A stretch of 11,071 bases of DNA from positions 1-11,071 of the forward strand of contig JAZUBA010000055.1 in assembly GCA_045638265.1 (NCBI GenBank). The letters are read 5' to 3'. Position 1 is the first letter of the stretch; every line of letters begins with the position of its first letter. Positions 7,781 to 11,071 of the stretch are shown here, piece after piece. A program made the position numbers and the translations under genes. The notes under the pieces were generated by a model. It was not told the DNA's origin. It saw nothing but the letters and a program-made list of their open reading frames with translations, and did no database searches. Source of the stretch: RGIG4140 sp045638265. GTDB taxonomy: Bacteria; Pseudomonadota; Alphaproteobacteria; CAAHEQ01; UBA3637.

Positions 7781-7978
7781 TTATACTGTACGATTTCTTA
7801 TAGCAAATACAATCAATAAAATTGCACTTACACCAACAAGCGTATAAACAATACGGGAAAGGATTGACATGGCACCAAATAAAAATGCAACCAAATCAAA
7901 TCCGAATAATCCGACTAAACCCCAGTTGAGTGCGCCAATTAAACATAAGGCAGATAATATTTTAATAATTATATCCAT
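7781..7978 (-). CDS. DUF378 family small membrane protein
   Basis: The 65-residue protein matches the DUF378 pattern: a first hydrophobic helix with LCLIGALNWGLVGLFGFDLV (residues 11-30), then FLFG, LSRIVYTLVG (40-49), and a second hydrophobic helix to about residue 60, ending in the charged tail RNRTV. It is predicted to be an inner-membrane two-helix hairpin; the function of the family is unknown. ATG at 7976-7978 has a near-perfect ribosome binding site AAAGGAG 7 bases upstream, and a good promoter lies close behind, so it is a real monocistronic gene. There is no sign that it belongs functionally to the secretion genes, from which it is divided by a terminator. Confidence 0.9.
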   Translation of the reverse strand: MDIIIKILSALCLIGALNWGLVGLFGFDLVAFLFGAMSILSRIVYTLVGVSAILLIVFAIRNRTV

Positions 7979-8003
7979 GTGTAAACTCCTTTCATTAACG
8001 CAA

Positions 8004-8033
8004 ATTATATAGGAGTATTATCTCATATTTCAA
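8004..8033 (-). promoter_or_regulatory. Promoter of the DUF378 gene
   Basis: On the minus strand TTGAAA (8033-8028) is followed after 18 bases by a perfect TATAAT (8009-8004), about 25 bases ahead of the start codon. The AAAGGAG ribosome binding site at 7992-7986 lies between. This is one of the clearest promoters in the window. Confidence 0.7.
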
Positions 8034-8035
8034 CA

Positions 8036-8061
8036 GGATTGCTGAAAATAATCAACAATCC
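8036..8061. repeat. Imperfect inverted repeat between the DUF378 promoter and the prepilin gene
   Basis: GGATTG (8036-8041) and CAATCC (8056-8061) pair, and after one mismatch TGA (8043-8045) and TCA (8052-8054) extend the stem around a 6-base loop. No T-run follows on the minus strand, so it is not a classic terminator for the prepilin gene. It abuts the -35 of the DUF378 promoter and might be an operator or a 3'-end stabilising hairpin. Confidence 0.35.
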
Positions 8062-8088
8062 CGCACCATTGTCTATATATTGAACATA

Positions 8089-11016
8089 TTATTTTAAAAT
8101 ACAGTAATCACCATCTTCTCTTTGAGTAACTGTATGAGCTGTACCTTGACAATTTTGGCACAATTTCCATGATTCATTTGTATTGGGTATCAGTGTGTCT
8201 TTTGTTGTGGTACAAGCAACTGTTTTACCGTCAACACCAATAAAGTTTGTTCCAGAAGCGGGTTCGTATGAACAATACCAATGTATTTTGCCATCAGCAT
8301 CTTCTAAAGAAAAAGCAATTCTTCCTGCATCACGACAAACACGAATTGATTCATCATCTGTACCAATTTCTCCTGTATTTTTACCTGTATAACATTTACC
8401 GTCAATACGTTGATATTCACCAATAGAACATTGTTTAACACAATATATTTTTAAATCATTACCGGCAGCATCCCCTGTTTCCATCACGCGTTTACCATCA
8501 CACATCCCACACAAATAGCGTGATTCGGTTGTTATATCAATTTCTGTTTTAACTGCTGTTGTTGTACAGCTGACACATCCGTAATTCATATTCAAAAACG
8601 CTGTTTTGGCTGTGCATAAACCATACATACATTGTCCGTTTTCATATCTGCGATTTGTACAAGCCTTACATTGAGCTAAAGTACTTCCATATGATGATGG
8701 ATTATCGCAAGAACGACATCGGCCCTCTGAATCTCTGAATTTTTTCTCTGGGGGATTATCACTTGTCCAAAGTTTTACTTGATTTAACGTCTCTTGTGAT
8801 GTAATTTTTGATATATTGGGTACAGTAATATTATTACAAATTCCCGTTGTACCTGGAACTGCTGGCACACATCTGTCTTCTGGAACAAAAACACGATTAC
8901 CACAATTTTCACAAGCAGCAATATATCGGCTCATAACATCTTGATCAACATTGTCCGGCAAAACATAGTCTATTGTGTTTGTATCACATGCCATACAATG
9001 CCCTTGTCTGTTTCTCCACATTCTTGTACCGGAGCATTCTTTTATAGCACAATTTGCATTCCCTCTAACAAGTTCACGCTCCTCAGGGCAATCTTTAGTG
9101 CAATTTGCTTGCAAATCTTTAAAGGTATAAAAAGCACTTACAAATTGCCCATCGTTACTATTGCATTTATAACAATTTCCATCCTCATTTTGAAAATAGC
9201 CATCCGGGCAAATTTTCATACAAAAATATCTTGTTGGATTGTTATAAGCATTCTTTTCTCCCAATGTAACCCATCTGGTTGGTGTGGCATCTGAATCTTC
9301 ACTATACGAACTGTCCTTCATTTTACAATTTGCACTACAACCGGAAGTTTCATCGTCTGTAACAGCAACTCGTCCGTTTGTATCACATGAATAACAAGAA
9401 CCGTCATATCCTAAAAATTCACCTAAATTACAATTGGATTCTAATATACAGTAACCGTTATAAATCGTTCTGCCACAGTCTAAACAGGACTGGCGAATTT
9501 CTTTTGCACCAACATACTCTGTGTCAGATAATCCCACATAAAGTCCTTTTGCTTTATTAGTGCAAGCATAACATTTTCCGTCAGAAGTTTGAAATTGCCG
9601 TTTACACGTTTCATCAGGAGAATCACATTTTTCCTGATTCTCAGGTTGTGTACAACTTGGACGACAATAATCACCTATTTGATGTAAATTCGGGCAAGCA
9701 TTACACCAATCTTCAGGGGTTTTATCTGTTAATTGAGGTCGTTTGTTATCTGTATACCAACTCATATAGCCACCGGCAATCTGCTTGTTTGCGGTATTAC
9801 AAGAAACACAACCAACATCATTTGTACTATGTCCGGTTGAATGCGTATAAAGATAATATTCTCCCAAACCCCACTCTTCATTATCGCACGGTACAGAACA
9901 GAAGAAATTTCCGGGCCAACCGGCGCCTCTGAAAACATAGTGATTTGGACATGCATGACACAAAGCAATGGATTCAGGATCATTGTTAATTTGATATGTT
10001 TTTTTATCAGCACAAGGCACACATTGTCCGCCATTACCAGACGATGCAGATAATTTTTGAAAACTTTTACCTTGTATGCATATATTTGTACAAACAACAC
10101 CGGCATCTGTTTCTTCTACTGTTCTGCCACAAGATGATTTTTGACACAGTTCAGCTTGTGTTGCTATATCTTCATCATAAACAACATCTGGTTCAATGAT
10201 AACACTTGCAGCATAGTTACATTTAATGCATGCACCGTTTGCTGCTCTAAAAGTACCGTTCGGACATGTTTTAAGTGGAGCTTCACAAGTATTTGTTTCT
10301 AAATTACAAATTTCATTTTCAGAACAATCAATATCTTTTGTACATTGCACACATGTACCATTTGCCAAACAAACGGGCGTTGCATCATCACAAATAGAAC
10401 GGCAGGTATAGGGATATTCCGTAAAACAAGATTCACATGCATAACAATCATCATCACTAAAACAATGGCGTAATGGTTCATCTCTATCATCCATTATATC
10501 GCCTCTTAATCCTTCATCGGTTCCAAAACGTTCTAATGAAGATGTGAAAACCATTGTTGTACTTTCGTCAGATTCTCCACAAATTTCTGGATTATTGCCA
10601 GTATAAATTCTTTTGGAAGCACCTGCATCATTTGTTGTCCAAATAAAAATTGGTCCTGTAATTTCCATATCTAATGTTTTTTTACAAACGGCAGACGGAA
10701 CATCGTATACTTCCACATCAAACATACTGGAACCGGTATAAGGACGAACATAGATTTCAAAACCGGTTTGTGTCATATTAGACCACCCTTCGATTTCATC
10801 AGTATCAGGAAGAGGTTTTGTTTGATACATATTCCATGTATCACGTGAACGCATATTGACTTCATGGACGATATCATTTGCACGATGTTTATCCATCGCA
10901 TATTTATATCCTTGAATACCTCCAAATGATAACACCCCAATAATGGCTAAAACGCCCAACATTTCAACCATTGAACGTCCATATTCTAATTGTTTTAAAT
11001 AGTTCCGATATTTCAT
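8089..11016 (-). CDS. Giant prepilin-like Cys-rich surface protein
   Basis: This 975-residue protein begins with a type IV prepilin signal: a 13-residue leader ending in Gly13, a likely peptidase cut before Arg14, Glu18 at mature position +5, and the hydrophobic helix VEMLGVLAIIGVLSFGG (17-33). Residues about 40-180 resemble a pilin or pseudopilin globular part, with Cys111 and Cys146 as a possible disulfide pair. The remaining 790 residues hold irregular modules with paired cysteines, mostly GxCxxC (for example 220-225, 261-266, 480-485, 539-544, 613-618, 672-677, 765-770) followed by CxxC pairs. There are about 78 Cys in total, nearly 8 percent. I infer export, disulfide bonding in the periplasm, and display by a type IV pilus or type II secretion-like machine, perhaps as an adhesin. 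ATG 11014-11016 has AAAGGA-like sequence about 8 bases upstream. Ordinary pilins are 130-200 residues, so the size is exceptional. I believe similar proteins occur in uncultured gut alphaproteobacteria, but cannot verify this here; the function is unknown. Confidence 0.88.
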   Translation of the reverse strand: MKYRNYLKQLEYGRSMVEMLGVLAIIGVLSFGGIQGYKYAMDKHRANDIVHEVNMRSRDTWNMYQTKPLPDTDEIEGWSNMTQTGFEIYVRPYTGSSMFDVEVYDVPSAVCKKTLDMEITGPIFIWTTNDAGASKRIYTGNNPEICGESDESTTMVFTSSLERFGTDEGLRGDIMDDRDEPLRHCFSDDDCYACESCFTEYPYTCRSICDDATPVCLANGTCVQCTKDIDCSENEICNLETNTCEAPLKTCPNGTFRAANGACIKCNYAASVIIEPDVVYDEDIATQAELCQKSSCGRTVEETDAGVVCTNICIQGKSFQKLSASSGNGGQCVPCADKKTYQINNDPESIALCHACPNHYVFRGAGWPGNFFCSVPCDNEEWGLGEYYLYTHSTGHSTNDVGCVSCNTANKQIAGGYMSWYTDNKRPQLTDKTPEDWCNACPNLHQIGDYCRPSCTQPENQEKCDSPDETCKRQFQTSDGKCYACTNKAKGLYVGLSDTEYVGAKEIRQSCLDCGRTIYNGYCILESNCNLGEFLGYDGSCYSCDTNGRVAVTDDETSGCSANCKMKDSSYSEDSDATPTRWVTLGEKNAYNNPTRYFCMKICPDGYFQNEDGNCYKCNSNDGQFVSAFYTFKDLQANCTKDCPEERELVRGNANCAIKECSGTRMWRNRQGHCMACDTNTIDYVLPDNVDQDVMSRYIAACENCGNRVFVPEDRCVPAVPGTTGICNNITVPNISKITSQETLNQVKLWTSDNPPEKKFRDSEGRCRSCDNPSSYGSTLAQCKACTNRRYENGQCMYGLCTAKTAFLNMNYGCVSCTTTAVKTEIDITTESRYLCGMCDGKRVMETGDAAGNDLKIYCVKQCSIGEYQRIDGKCYTGKNTGEIGTDDESIRVCRDAGRIAFSLEDADGKIHWYCSYEPASGTNFIGVDGKTVACTTTKDTLIPNTNESWKLCQNCQGTAHTVTQREDGDYCILK

Positions 11017-11071
11017 TGTTTTTTTCCTTTTTTTGTAATGAAATCAATCTTTCACCATTGTAATTAAAGGT

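Noticed and set aside
9762..10106. Open frames on both strands inside the Cys-rich gene
   Set aside because: They are alternative-frame shadows of the 975-residue protein; none has a ribosome binding site or recognisable motif.
11044..11070. Possible end of another minus-strand gene (PLITMVKD then TGA)
   Set aside because: Only eight codons are visible at the window edge and chance explains them equally well.
1..11071. CRISPR array, tRNA, rRNA, insertion sequence or attachment site
   Set aside because: The gaps between genes are at most 167 bases and contain only promoters, hairpins and ribosome binding sites; no regular direct repeats, cloverleaf or transposase was seen.

Overview
The window is AT-rich, densely coded bacterial DNA. 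A gatCAB operon, a VirB3/VirB4 pair and a very long cysteine-rich protein with a type IV prepilin N-terminus together suggest an uncultured, host-associated alphaproteobacterium, of the kind seen in gut metagenomes (RF32/CAG-239-like or Rickettsiales-like lineages). This placement is inference from gene content and protein style; no rRNA or tRNA gene is present to confirm it.

Layout: (1) Bases 1-99 hold the last 32 codons of a plus-strand gene with a Cys-rich C-terminus, followed by a bidirectional terminator. (2) Bases 172-3405, minus strand, hold gatC-gatA-gatB, with 3-base gaps, encoding the tRNA-dependent amidotransferase. (3) Bases 3573-7706, plus strand, form a type IV secretion block. 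It starts with an unusual 414-residue protein that reads as a VirB3-like membrane hairpin joined to the VirB4 N-terminal domain and stops exactly where the ATPase domain should begin. It is followed by its own hairpin, a new extended -10 promoter, and normal separate virB3 and virB4 genes; VirB4 keeps intact Walker motifs. A second bidirectional terminator ends the block. (4) Bases 7781-7978, minus strand, hold a small DUF378 membrane protein with a good promoter and ribosome binding site. (5) Bases 8089-11016, minus strand, hold a 975-residue protein: prepilin signal and helix, a pilin-like domain, then about 790 residues of irregular cysteine modules (about 78 Cys).

Working together: GatCAB serves translation and is unrelated to the rest. 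VirB3 and VirB4 belong to the inner-membrane, energy-supplying part of a type IV secretion system whose other components must lie elsewhere. The ATPase-less paralogue may be an accessory or regulatory copy of that subcomplex, or a remnant. The Cys-rich prepilin-like protein would be processed and displayed through a type IV pilus or type II secretion-like machine, and is a candidate adhesin or surface fibre. The clipped gene at the left edge has the same Cys style, so this may be a family in this genome.
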